Shown one piece after another: positions 29,862 through 38,363 of a stretch of 64,000 bases of DNA. Under the pieces are notes generated by a model. It did not search any database, had not been told where the DNA came from, and saw only the letters and a list, made by a program, of their open reading frames with translations. The translations under genes and the position numbers were made by a program. Position 1 is the stretch's first letter, and each line of letters starts with the position of its first letter. The DNA is taken from positions 1-64,000 of the forward strand of contig CAWFYE010000014.1 in NCBI GenBank assembly GCA_963819975.1. Reading direction: 5' to 3'. Source of the DNA: Palsa-1392 sp963819975. Lineage in GTDB: Bacteria; Verrucomicrobiota; Verrucomicrobiia; Chthoniobacterales; UBA10450.

Positions 29862-30970
29862 CGCCTTTTCTGCGAAAACTCCTGGGCCTGAACTGGCTCC
29901 TCCTGGTCAATATGCTGGCGCTGGCGATTTTCGGGGTAATTGCCATCTACAGCGCCACTTACATGCGACAGGACCCGGTTGCCTCGGAGTTCTGGCGCAA
30001 GCAGGCGAGCTGGGTCGCGGTCGGCTTTCTCGCCTTCATGGTTACCAGCTTGATCGACTATCGCTGGATAAAGTGGGGCGCACTCCCCGTCTATCTGGCC
30101 GGTCTTTTCTTCCTCATTCTGACCCGGTTCATCGGGACCAAGGTTTATGGGTCGCGCAGTTGGCTCCATCTCGGCCCGATTAATTTTCAGCCGGCGCAGC
30201 TCGCGGTCGTCGCGGGGATCATGGTAGTCGCGCTTTTTCTGAGCCAATTTCGCCAGATGCATCCGATGCTTCGCCTGATTATCTGCGGGGCGATCGCAGG
30301 CGCCCCTTGTTTGCTCATCCTCATGCAACCGGACTTGGGCGAGACCATCATCTGGGGGCCGGTTATTCTCGCGCTTCTTTTCGTCGGCGGGATCCCGCTG
30401 CGTTATTTGATCTGCATCGTCCTGATCGTGGTGGCGTTTATTCCGATCGCCTACATGGGGTTGAAGCCATACCAACAGGAGCGGATCACTGCGTTCATCA
30501 ATCCCGATATCGATCGCCAAGGCTCGGCTTGGGCGATCAACCAGTCGCTCATCGCGATCGGCTCCGGGGGCTGGGCGGGAAAAGGATTCAAAGCGCCCAA
30601 CACGCAAATCGAGCTTGGGTTTCTGCCGGCGACCGCGGTCCATAACGACTACATCTTTTCCGCGATCGGCGAGCAATGGGGATTTGTCGGCGGTGTTGCG
30701 CTCCTGAGCGCTTTCGCCCTCCTCTTGTTGACCTGTCTTTTTGTCGCCTACAAGGCGGGCGACCTGTTTGGGCTCCTGCTCGTCATCGGAATCACGACGC
30801 TGATTTTTACCCACATCTTCCAGAACGTCGGGATGACGATTTCCATTTTGCCGATCACCGGTTTGCCCCTGCCGCTTATTAGTTACAGCGGTTCGTTCGC
30901 GCTCATGATCATGTTCGGGCTCGGAATCGTGAACAGCGTCTGGGTTCACCGCAAGGTGCCGGTGCGCTGA
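29858..30970 (+). CDS. rodA: Rod-shape SEDS peptidoglycan polymerase RodA
   Basis: A 370-residue polytopic membrane protein of the SEDS family, with about ten helices. Family landmarks include YGSRSWLHLGPINFQPAQLA near residue 90-110, MQPDLGETII, and the C-terminal LPITGLPLPLISYSGS. It polymerises glycan strands for side-wall growth together with a class B PBP, which is not in this window. The start is at the ATGA overlap with a small upstream frame. It precedes secG by about 55 bases. Confidence 0.95.
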   Translation: MTPFLRKLLGLNWLLLVNMLALAIFGVIAIYSATYMRQDPVASEFWRKQASWVAVGFLAFMVTSLIDYRWIKWGALPVYLAGLFFLILTRFIGTKVYGSRSWLHLGPINFQPAQLAVVAGIMVVALFLSQFRQMHPMLRLIICGAIAGAPCLLILMQPDLGETIIWGPVILALLFVGGIPLRYLICIVLIVVAFIPIAYMGLKPYQQERITAFINPDIDRQGSAWAINQSLIAIGSGGWAGKGFKAPNTQIELGFLPATAVHNDYIFSAIGEQWGFVGGVALLSAFALLLLTCLFVAYKAGDLFGLLLVIGITTLIFTHIFQNVGMTISILPITGLPLPLISYSGSFALMIMFGLGIVNSVWVHRKVPVR

Positions 30971-31025
30971 AGGGGGCCGCGTCGCGGTGGACAAAGCCCC
31001 GGCTTTGGCCATATTGCCCGTCCCG

Positions 31026-31523
31026 ATGACCATTCTGATCAACTTCCTGCTCGTGCTCGAGGCACTCGTGGCCGTGCTCATGATGCTCGTCATTCTGATG
31101 CAACGGCCGAAGAGCGAAGGGCTGGGCGCGGCTTTCGGCGGTGGGGTCACGGAGAACATTTTCGGCGCGCAGACGACAACCGTGCTGACCACGATCACGA
31201 CCTGGCTGGCGAGTATTTTCTTTATCATCGTGCTCGCCCTTTCCGTCCTCTACGCTCATCGCGGTGCGCCTGATTCAGCTCTGCGCCGGGAGCTATTGAA
31301 AACATCAGCGCCTGCCAAGGCTGCGGCTCCACTTCCAGCGAAAGCCGCTGCGGAAAAAGCGGCAGCCGATGCGAAAGCGAAGGTCGTACCAGTTCCACAG
31401 GGAACGGTCGCGCCAGGCGCTGGAACTGCATCGTCGCCTTCTGCGGCGGCGGCCGCCGTGGGTGCCGTTCCCGCTGGCGCACCAGTCGCGACTCCGGCCG
31501 CGAGCGCTCCTCCCACTCCGTAG
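31026..31523 (+). CDS. secG: Preprotein translocase subunit SecG with Ala/Pro-rich tail
   Basis: The first 75 residues are a normal SecG: helix 1 (TILINFLLVLEALVAVLMML), the LMQRPKSEGLGAAFGGG loop and helix 2 (TTWLASIFFIIVLALSVLYA). SecG assists SecYE in protein export. About 80 further residues form a low-complexity Ala/Pro/Lys tail with no known role, much longer than in standard SecG (about 75-110 residues). The start at 31026 gives MTILINFLL; a GTG at 30987 would add 13 residues. It lies between rodA and the oxidase gene on the same strand. Confidence 0.9.
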   Translation: MTILINFLLVLEALVAVLMMLVILMQRPKSEGLGAAFGGGVTENIFGAQTTTVLTTITTWLASIFFIIVLALSVLYAHRGAPDSALRRELLKTSAPAKAAAPLPAKAAAEKAAADAKAKVVPVPQGTVAPGAGTASSPSAAAAAVGAVPAGAPVATPAASAPPTP

Positions 31524-31539
31524 AGTATGGTGAGGTCCG

Positions 31540-34386
31540 ATGACCTCGTCGCAGCAGCGCGTCCTTGCTTCTTCGCGGTGCGAGATTGTTTTCGATAATC
31601 TCACCCGTCAGCTCTACGCGACTGACGCTTCCCCTTACCAGATCGAGCCCGCGGCGGTCGCTTTCCCACGCAGCGCGGAGGAGGCGCGCGAGGCGATTCT
31701 GGCCGCCGACGAGGGCGGAATCTCGGTCTCGCCGCGGGGCGCCGGAAGCGGCTTATCAGGTGGGTCGCTCGGGGATGGCCTGATCGTCGATTTCTCGCGT
31801 CACAATCGACAGATCAGCGCGTTCGATCTCGAGCGCCGCACCATCCGCGTCGGCGCCGGCGTGGTGCTCGACCAGCTCAACACCTTTCTCAAACCACATG
31901 GTCTCTGTTTCGGACCCGACGTCGCGACCAGTTCGCGTGCCACGATTGGCGGAATGATCGCGAACAATTCCTCCGGCGCCCACGTTCCGGTTTACGGGAC
32001 AACGGCGGATCACGTCCGCGCTCTCGAAATTGTCCTGGCCGACGGACGAACCGAGACGATCGGCCCGGGACATCCGGCCCTCGCCGCGGAGCAGGAGCAG
32101 ATTGCCCGACTCGTTAGGCGAGAAGCGTTCGAGATTGCGGAGCGGATGCCGCCTGGAATGAAGAAGCGTTGGCCGGGTTACGGCTTGGAACGTTTCGCGC
32201 GCGCGCCGGAAAACCTGACCGAGATCCTATCAGGCAGCGAAGGCACTCTGGCCGCGATCTTTTCCGCGGAACTGCAGCTCGTTCCCCTGCCCCGCGCGAA
32301 GGGACTGGGCCTGATCTTTTTCGCCTCCGTCGCAGAAGCAATGCAGGCCACAGTGGAGCTGATCGAGATGCGTCCGGCGGCGATCGAGCATATCGATCGC
32401 CCGGTCTTCGAACAGACCCGCGGACAATTGAACTTTGAGGCCGCAAGGAAGTTGCTCGAGCTCGATACCAGGCCGTGCGAGGCGATTTTGCTCGTCGAAT
32501 TTTTCGACGACGATGTCGCCGGCCGTCTCGCCACGCTCGCCGCGCGCAAGCTAGGCCTGCGCACGCTCCTCTGCACCGATCGCGCAGAGATGGATCTCGT
32601 CTGGTCGATGCGCAAAGCGGGGCTCTCGCTCCTGACCGGCCGACCGGGACCAGCGAAGCCTGTTGCCTTCATCGAAGACGCCGCCGTCCGTCCGGCGCAA
32701 CTGCCGGCCTACGTTGCGGGCCTGGAATCGATCGTGCGGCCGCTCGGACTCGAGGTCTGTTACTATGGGCACGCCGCGAGTGGGCTGCTTCATGTTCGGC
32801 CGGTGCTCGATCTGCACGAGGCGGCCGACCTGAGGAAATATCGCCAGGTGGCAGATGAAGTTTCCGCACTCGTTAGGCAATTCAAAGGCTCGCTCGCGGC
32901 CGAGCACGGCGTCGGGATCGCGCGCACGGAATACATGCGCGAGCAGGTCGGGCCGCAATTGCTGGAAGTGATGCGCCAAATCAAGCGCACCTTCGATCCG
33001 ACGAATCTTTTCAACCCGGAGAAACTGATCGGCGACGGCCGTTTCAAGATCGACCAGGACTTGCGGGATAATTTCCGGCGGCCGATCGAGCTGCCGTTCG
33101 AGCCGGTACTGGCATTTGCGGCCAAGGATCACTCATTCCTCGGCAACCTTGAACAATGTAACGGCTGCGGCGGCTGCCGGAAAGATGCGCCCACCATGTG
33201 CCCGACCTTCCTCGCCACGGGCGAGGAATACATGTCGACCCGCGGGCGGGCGAACGCGATTCGGACCGCGCTCGAATTGCGGGTCGAGGGTGGCGACCCG
33301 TTGCGCGCACAGGAGTTGGAAGAGGCGCTGAGCAATTGCCTCTCCTGCAAGGCCTGCACGACGGAGTGCCCGTCGAATGTGAATCTCGCTCTCCTCAAGG
33401 CGGAGTTGATGCACGCCCGCTATCGACGCGACGGACTACCCTTGCGGGTGCGAATCTTGAGCAATATCGATTGGTTAGGGCGCCTCGGTTGTCTTTTTCC
33501 GTCGCTCGCGAATGCGATGCTCGAGTTCGGGCCACTGCGCGCGGTGATGGAAAAGTCGCTCGGAATTTCCTCGCGACGCTCGCTCCCGCATTACGGGTCG
33601 AAACGCTTCGACAAGTGGTTCTCGAGCCGAGATCGCCGTGACAACACTCGCGGCCACGTCATTCTCTGGGACGACACATTTGTCCGCTATCACGAGCCAC
33701 AGATCGGGATCGCGGCGGTCAAAGTGCTGGAGGCGCTGGGGTTCGAAGTCGTCCTCCCGGAGGGTCGCCAATGCTGTGGTCGCCCCGCTTTCAGCCAGGG
33801 AAATCTCGCTTCCGCGGCCGAGCTCGGTCGACACAATCTCGCGCTTCTCGCATCACTCCATGACTCCATGACCCCGATTCTTTTTCTCGAGCCCTCCTGC
33901 TACTCGATGTTTGTGGAAGACTATCGCGAGCTGAAATTACCCGAGACGGAGACGGTCGCGGCGCGCTCCTTTCTTTTCGAGAAATTCATCGACGATCTGC
34001 TGGAGCAGGAACCGGACGCCTTAACGTTCGAGGGCGCCGCGGCGCCGGTCGCGATCCACGCCCATTGTCATGCCAAGTCGCTCCTCCATCCCGCGTTCAT
34101 GGTGCGACTTGCGGAGAGATTGCCGGGCCGGAAGGCCACCCTGCTCGAGACCGGCTGCTGCGGAATGGCGGGCGCCTTTGGCATGCTCGAGGAGAAATAT
34201 GAATTTTCGCTCCAAGTCGCGGCGCCCCTCGTCGAGAGGGTGAAGAATCAACCACCGGGTACGATCGTTGTCGCCTCAGGCACGAGTTGCCGGCACCAGA
34301 TCGACGACCTCACCCCGGTCCATCCCAAACATATGGCCGAGCTTTTGGCCGAAGCGATCAAGCAACCGCCCAGCCGCGATCGTTAG
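31540..34386 (+). CDS. FAD-linked oxidase fused to Fe-S/CCG domains (D-lactate or glycolate dehydrogenase type)
   Basis: A 948-residue fusion. Residues 1-480 form a FAD_binding_4 domain (SPRGAGSGLSGGSLGDG) and FAD oxidase C-domain ending AAEHGVGIARTEYM. Residues about 535-615 carry two 4Fe-4S motifs (CNGCGGCRKDAPTMCP; CLSCKACTTECP). The last 250 residues hold two cysteine-rich CCG motifs (CCGRPAFSQG; CCGMAGAFG). This GlcD-GlcF-like fusion oxidises D-lactate, glycolate or another 2-hydroxy acid and passes electrons to quinone at the membrane. The substrate cannot be read from sequence. It ends 10 bases from the convergent cytochrome gene; its TAG stop is inside a CGTTAGG motif. Confidence 0.9.
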   Translation: MTSSQQRVLASSRCEIVFDNLTRQLYATDASPYQIEPAAVAFPRSAEEAREAILAADEGGISVSPRGAGSGLSGGSLGDGLIVDFSRHNRQISAFDLERRTIRVGAGVVLDQLNTFLKPHGLCFGPDVATSSRATIGGMIANNSSGAHVPVYGTTADHVRALEIVLADGRTETIGPGHPALAAEQEQIARLVRREAFEIAERMPPGMKKRWPGYGLERFARAPENLTEILSGSEGTLAAIFSAELQLVPLPRAKGLGLIFFASVAEAMQATVELIEMRPAAIEHIDRPVFEQTRGQLNFEAARKLLELDTRPCEAILLVEFFDDDVAGRLATLAARKLGLRTLLCTDRAEMDLVWSMRKAGLSLLTGRPGPAKPVAFIEDAAVRPAQLPAYVAGLESIVRPLGLEVCYYGHAASGLLHVRPVLDLHEAADLRKYRQVADEVSALVRQFKGSLAAEHGVGIARTEYMREQVGPQLLEVMRQIKRTFDPTNLFNPEKLIGDGRFKIDQDLRDNFRRPIELPFEPVLAFAAKDHSFLGNLEQCNGCGGCRKDAPTMCPTFLATGEEYMSTRGRANAIRTALELRVEGGDPLRAQELEEALSNCLSCKACTTECPSNVNLALLKAELMHARYRRDGLPLRVRILSNIDWLGRLGCLFPSLANAMLEFGPLRAVMEKSLGISSRRSLPHYGSKRFDKWFSSRDRRDNTRGHVILWDDTFVRYHEPQIGIAAVKVLEALGFEVVLPEGRQCCGRPAFSQGNLASAAELGRHNLALLASLHDSMTPILFLEPSCYSMFVEDYRELKLPETETVAARSFLFEKFIDDLLEQEPDALTFEGAAAPVAIHAHCHAKSLLHPAFMVRLAERLPGRKATLLETGCCGMAGAFGMLEEKYEFSLQVAAPLVERVKNQPPGTIVVASGTSCRHQIDDLTPVHPKHMAELLAEAIKQPPSRDR

Positions 34387-34396
34387 GCGAGAAGCC

Positions 34397-35167
34397 TTAG
34401 GGATTTGGCGAGGGCGCCGGAGGATTGGCGCCGGGCGTGGACACTCCCGCCGCCGGCGGAGGCGGCGCGCCGCCGGGAACATCGGCTTCGACAGGGACGG
34501 CCAGAATATCGGGCTCAGTATACGACTCAGTTCGGCCCGCCAATTCTTTGCGCATCGCCGCGACCCCCTCCGCGCTGATCGGCCCGGCGGTGTTGCCCCA
34601 TTCCTGACGAACGTAGGTCAGTACGTCGGCAATCTTCTGGTCATTCAATGTTTTCTCCCACGGCTGCATCACGGCCGTACCGTAATGCTGACCCTTGACC
34701 GTAAGCGGACCTTGCAATCCCTTGAGGACAATCATGACGGGACGACGCGAGCCACCGTTCACGATTTCCGAGCCGGCGAGCGGCGGATATTGCCCGGCAA
34801 CGCCGAGACCATTGGCCTGGTGGCAGGTGGCACAGTTGGCGGAAAAAATCTTCTTTCCTTTTTCCACCGGCGTCAGCTCGGTCGCTTGTTCGGCGCCGCC
34901 CGCACTCGCTTTGACCGCGACACGCGGGGCGCCGCCCAGGTAATCGAGTCCGTTGCCGCTGAAATTCCCAGAGTAACGACCGAGATACGCGCCCCCGAAA
35001 AAGACAGCCAGCCCGTAGGTGGCGATGAGCCAAAGCGAGAGAGGCTCGCGGCCGACGCGCGGTTCCACTTTTTCGCGGTAAATGGCGGCGTGCGTCGCTT
35101 GTATTTCCTGCGTCTCGCCGTAGTCCATCCCCTGGCGCCGCCGATTCTCTGGAGGTTGGCCGGTCAT
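34397..35167 (-). CDS. Membrane-anchored monoheme cytochrome c (third gene of cbb3-like module)
   Basis: The 256-residue protein has one membrane helix (LWLIATYGLAVFFGGAYLG, about residues 45-63) and one cytochrome c domain with CATCH near residue 110 and an axial Met in TAVMQPW. CcoP of cbb3 oxidases has two hemes; only one CxxCH is present here, so this is CcoP-like at most. The last 30 residues are Pro/Ala-rich. It is the final gene of the long respiratory operon and overlaps ccoO by 4 bases, so it probably relays electrons from alternative complex III to a terminal acceptor. Confidence 0.85.
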   Translation of the reverse strand: MTGQPPENRRRQGMDYGETQEIQATHAAIYREKVEPRVGREPLSLWLIATYGLAVFFGGAYLGRYSGNFSGNGLDYLGGAPRVAVKASAGGAEQATELTPVEKGKKIFSANCATCHQANGLGVAGQYPPLAGSEIVNGGSRRPVMIVLKGLQGPLTVKGQHYGTAVMQPWEKTLNDQKIADVLTYVRQEWGNTAGPISAEGVAAMRKELAGRTESYTEPDILAVPVEADVPGGAPPPPAAGVSTPGANPPAPSPNP

Positions 35168-36219
35168 TTCTTTGCCTCCGTGCCGGCAGGAGGCGAAGCC
35201 GCCGGAGCGGCGGCGAATGTGGCCGGAGCCTTCGCTTCCTTCAAAGGATGAGATTGATCAAGCGACATGAGATAGGCAACGAGACATTTGGCGTCGTAGC
35301 TCGGGACGATCTCCCAGCCGCCTTCCGGATGTTCATCGCTGTCGCCGGCAAAATTGATCGCATCGGGTGAAGGCTCGCCACTGATTTGGTGTTTCTTGTA
35401 GAGGAACCGATAGGCAGGCATGTTGGAATCCGAAGCGACGCTGCGCGGATTGTAGAGATGCCGGTGATGCCAGGCGGCGGTATAAGAGATCGGTTTGCCA
35501 TCCTTGGTCAACGCTTTCACGTCAGCAACTATTGAAGGCGCCGAAGTGGAAGCACCCGCGGCAGGTTGCGTTCCCGCCGTCGGCAGAGTCGCGGGTGCGC
35601 CCGACGCCGCGGAGGGTGCAGGTGAAGTAACGGGCGCTGCCATTGCGAGTGCGGTGGCAGGACTCTCGGAGGGAGCGGCAGCTGGACCTGCGGCCGGAGC
35701 AGCTGATGGACTCGCAGCGGGAGCGGATGCCGGGCTTGAGGCAGCCGCGCCGGGAGACGCTCCGGCGGCGGGCGGCTCGGCGGCCGGACTTGTTCCCGGC
35801 GCAGGCGCTGCGGTTCCGGCGGCTGGCGCCGGCGATGTCGCTTCGGCGTCAGCGAGCGCGATCTGATGACCGACATTGGCCAGATCAGGTCCGGTGCGCA
35901 TTTTACCGAGCATTACGATCGGCTGGAAAATATAATCTCGCGGCGCGCTCCGCCGATCGCCCCATTTTCGCTCGATATCCGAGCCGCCGTATTCCGGACG
36001 CACCTGCTGGGTGTGACAATAAACGCAGCCATTCGCGGCGTAGACCTGCGCCCCGCGCACAGCCATTCCGGACGGTGGCATCGGATAAATATCGGTCCCC
36101 TCTTCGTCCGACTGCGGTTCGAGACTGCCGATTTGAACATTGGGCACCACCGTCATGCCGAGCCACGAGAAAGTGAAAATGCCGAAGATGCCGAGGAAGA
36201 TCGGTTGGAGTCCTTTCAT
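35164..36219 (-). CDS. CcoO-like membrane cytochrome c with a large Ala/Pro insertion
   Basis: The protein starts with a membrane helix (FLGIFGIFTFSWLGMTVVP) and a heme c motif CVYCH (C65, C68, H69) within the CcoO-like context GCVYCHTQQVRPE, followed by RTGPDLANVG. A low-complexity Ala/Pro/Ser/Gly stretch of about 105 residues (123-229) then splits the normal CcoO sequence before WHHRHLYNPRSV and the axial NMPAY. Standard CcoO lacks this insertion. It lies directly after the CcoN-like gene, sharing one base, and overlaps the next cytochrome gene. It would carry electrons in the membrane complex. Confidence 0.87.
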   Translation of the reverse strand: MKGLQPIFLGIFGIFTFSWLGMTVVPNVQIGSLEPQSDEEGTDIYPMPPSGMAVRGAQVYAANGCVYCHTQQVRPEYGGSDIERKWGDRRSAPRDYIFQPIVMLGKMRTGPDLANVGHQIALADAEATSPAPAAGTAAPAPGTSPAAEPPAAGASPGAAASSPASAPAASPSAAPAAGPAAAPSESPATALAMAAPVTSPAPSAASGAPATLPTAGTQPAAGASTSAPSIVADVKALTKDGKPISYTAAWHHRHLYNPRSVASDSNMPAYRFLYKKHQISGEPSPDAINFAGDSDEHPEGGWEIVPSYDAKCLVAYLMSLDQSHPLKEAKAPATFAAAPAASPPAGTEAKK

Positions 36220-37703
36220 CAGTGTCCGCCTCCTAATTTAGCCTCGAGCGGGTTTAAGAAAGTCGGGAGACTGGCGGTGCGGCCGAAGCCGAGGAGCATC
36301 AAACCGAAATGGAAAGCAAAGACGAAGTGCGAGACGGTTAACAAAAGCCAGGCAAGTGTGCTGCCGCGCAGATAAGGCATAATCGTCTGCGTAGTTTCGG
36401 AAAAGGAGAGCGTGGGATCGTTCAGGCTCAGGCCTTGCACGAAGCCACCGACGAGCAAGAGCAGCACCATCAACCCGATGCCGTAGGCGGAAGACCAGAA
36501 ATGCAGTTTGATGAGCGACGCGTAGCGCCACTCGCGACCGACGAGACGAGGCACGATGTAATACATGGAGCCAAAAATCACCATCGTGAAAAAGGCGTAG
36601 AGGCCCATGTAGGTGTAACCCATGCTCGCCTCGGTGAAGTGAACGATCCGCGCCATTGAGCGGAGGGAAATGATCACTCCCACGACGCTAAATGCGGTGT
36701 AAGCGATCGCGCCGAAGACCGTGAAGCGGAGTGTCGGGCTGTAACGCATGAGCGGAAAGTGATCCCGCATCGTCATGTGATGATTTAATCCCACGGTGGC
36801 GACCGGGATAATGCTAAGAATCATGGCAGCGATGCTGGCGGTGATCATCCAGGCCGGGAACGGGCCATCGATCAGCCGCTGCATCCCGGTCCAGCTCGAG
36901 AAGATGGCAAAAGTCCAGAACCCGATCGCAGCCAGATAATAACTGTGAACCGGCCGCCCGATTACTTTCGGGATCATGTAATAAGCCGTGCCGAGCCCGA
37001 TCGAACCGAACCAGAGAAAGAGCAAATTATTAGCAAACCACCAATTGACCGCGGCCTGCATGACGCCTTGGACCGGGACGATAAAGAGCATGACCTGAGC
37101 GGCGGCATAGAGCCATGGGAACCAGAGGAAGGCGCCTAACAAATACCATTGAGTAATGTAAACGTGGCCGCGCCGCCGGTAGCGGAACATGATCAAGGTC
37201 CAGGTCGTGATCAGCAGGTAGGCAAGGAAAAGGATGAGGGCGGAAAAACCCGGAAACTCGAGCCATTCATACCCGGTTGAGTCGCCGCCCAGAATCGCGC
37301 CGATTCCCATCAGGACTCCGAGATTCCAAAACGCCGCCCCGGCGATAAGGAGGAGCGGATGGCGCAAAGTGGTGCGGCAAAGCCGGGCCATCAGCCAGAC
37401 CGCTGTTCCCATCCCGGCCATCGAGGCCCAGCCATAGATGAGGGCATTCAAGTGCGCCGGCCGGATCCGTCCCCAGGTGAGGAAACTCCACTCCGAGAGA
37501 AAATTGGGCACGTGCAGCTTGAACGAAGTGAGGATGCCAAGAAACGTCGCGAGCAGGAGCCAGGCGATGGCCGACGTGTAGAAGACGAGCACCGGGAGCC
37601 GGGTCGAGGCATCAATCAAGGCCCGCTCGACGCGCTCGACATCACTCGTCGTGACTTCGACGTCGGCGGCGACTTCAGGGTTAGTTTGGGCAGACGGATT
37701 CAT
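36219..37703 (-). CDS. CcoN-like protein of the heme-copper oxidase fold, lacking catalytic ligands
   Basis: The 494-residue protein has the 12-helix pattern of CcoN, including GRIRPAHLNALIYGW (first heme b His, H84). The catalytic ligands are gone: the CuB His of GHN reads ANN (225 is Asn), the CuB HH pair reads QR (275-276), the cross-linked Tyr position reads Ser (about 269), and GHVHAG, which carries the heme b3 ligand and the second heme b ligand, reads GYTYMG (362-367). It therefore should not reduce oxygen. It follows two small unknown genes and overlaps one by 4 bases. I infer a structural or electron-transfer role with alternative complex III. Confidence 0.85.
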   Translation of the reverse strand: MNPSAQTNPEVAADVEVTTSDVERVERALIDASTRLPVLVFYTSAIAWLLLATFLGILTSFKLHVPNFLSEWSFLTWGRIRPAHLNALIYGWASMAGMGTAVWLMARLCRTTLRHPLLLIAGAAFWNLGVLMGIGAILGGDSTGYEWLEFPGFSALILFLAYLLITTWTLIMFRYRRRGHVYITQWYLLGAFLWFPWLYAAAQVMLFIVPVQGVMQAAVNWWFANNLLFLWFGSIGLGTAYYMIPKVIGRPVHSYYLAAIGFWTFAIFSSWTGMQRLIDGPFPAWMITASIAAMILSIIPVATVGLNHHMTMRDHFPLMRYSPTLRFTVFGAIAYTAFSVVGVIISLRSMARIVHFTEASMGYTYMGLYAFFTMVIFGSMYYIVPRLVGREWRYASLIKLHFWSSAYGIGLMVLLLLVGGFVQGLSLNDPTLSFSETTQTIMPYLRGSTLAWLLLTVSHFVFAFHFGLMLLGFGRTASLPTFLNPLEAKLGGGH

Positions 37704-37882
37704 GAACCTTTAGGTGCCGCCTCGTCCGTGCGCACAAGTTTCCGGCGAGCGCGGCGGTTAAACCAGCGCCTGTCCGGCAAAACCAGATCGGTCGCCTGGC
37801 CGATCGGCTCGGCGCGATCGAAAATGACGGCCGCGTTTTCATCGTAGCTTTTCAATTTGGCGAAAAAATCGGAGAAGCTCAT
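37700..37882 (-). CDS. 60-residue unrecognised protein in the respiratory operon
   Basis: A small soluble-looking protein (MSFSDFFAKLKSYDENAAVI...) with a basic cluster RRWFNRRARRKLV and no membrane helix or Cys. It overlaps its neighbours at both ends (1 base upstream, 4 bases with the CcoN-like gene), which strongly supports it being real. Its place matches that of CcoQ-type small subunits in cbb3 operons, but CcoQ is a membrane protein and this is not. I do not recognise the family. Confidence 0.65.
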   Translation of the reverse strand: MSFSDFFAKLKSYDENAAVIFDRAEPIGQATDLVLPDRRWFNRRARRKLVRTDEAAPKGS

Positions 37883-38361
37883 TACTTTGGCGTGGGCGAG
37901 ACCGGCGGAACGTCCGATTGGGTCTTCGGTGCGGCGGAGGCGGCTGGCTGAGTACCGGGCACTGCATTCGCGGGACTGGCGGGTTGCTCAGCACCGGCGG
38001 CCGTGGCCGGCGGAACTTCCGGAGCCGGCGTCGCGATCGGTCCGGCGGGGACAGGCTTCTTCGCCTGGAGATCGGCCATCTCAAGCTCCATCGCGCGCTG
38101 CACCGGGATGTGCGCGATGCCTTTTTCTTTATCGGCCCAGCCGTACTGGTTTATTTTCGCGTTCCATTCCTCGCGCGCCGCCTTGAGCTTTTCGGTCCGC
38201 ACTTCCGCTCGCTTATCTTCGTAAGCAGCACCGCGATGCATCGCCCCAAAGGTGATCGCGACGATCGCCCCGAAAAAGACAAAGAGCGTGACCGCCCAAA
38301 GCCAGCTCGAAAGCAGGAAGCGCGGTTGCTCAGGATGGGCGAGTGTCTCGTCGTTAGGCAC
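37882..38361 (-). CDS. Single-span membrane protein of unknown function in the respiratory operon
   Basis: The 159-residue protein has a short cytoplasmic start, one membrane helix (WLWAVTLFVFFGAIVAITFG, about residues 20-40), a charged helical segment (YEDKRAEVRTEKLKAAREEW) and a Pro/Ala-rich tail of 60 residues. The start is GTG at 38361, 2 bases after actF ends. It may be a subunit or assembly factor bridging alternative complex III and the cbb3-like module, a guess from position only. The third codon region contains a GTTAGGC motif. Confidence 0.7.
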   Translation of the reverse strand: MPNDETLAHPEQPRFLLSSWLWAVTLFVFFGAIVAITFGAMHRGAAYEDKRAEVRTEKLKAAREEWNAKINQYGWADKEKGIAHIPVQRAMELEMADLQAKKPVPAGPIATPAPEVPPATAAGAEQPASPANAVPGTQPAASAAPKTQSDVPPVSPTPK

Positions 38362-38363
38362 GG

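Noticed and set aside
29756..31228. 490-residue minus-strand frame opposite rodA and secG
   Set aside because: Composition is Asp/Arg/His-rich with no domain; rodA and secG are certain on the other strand.
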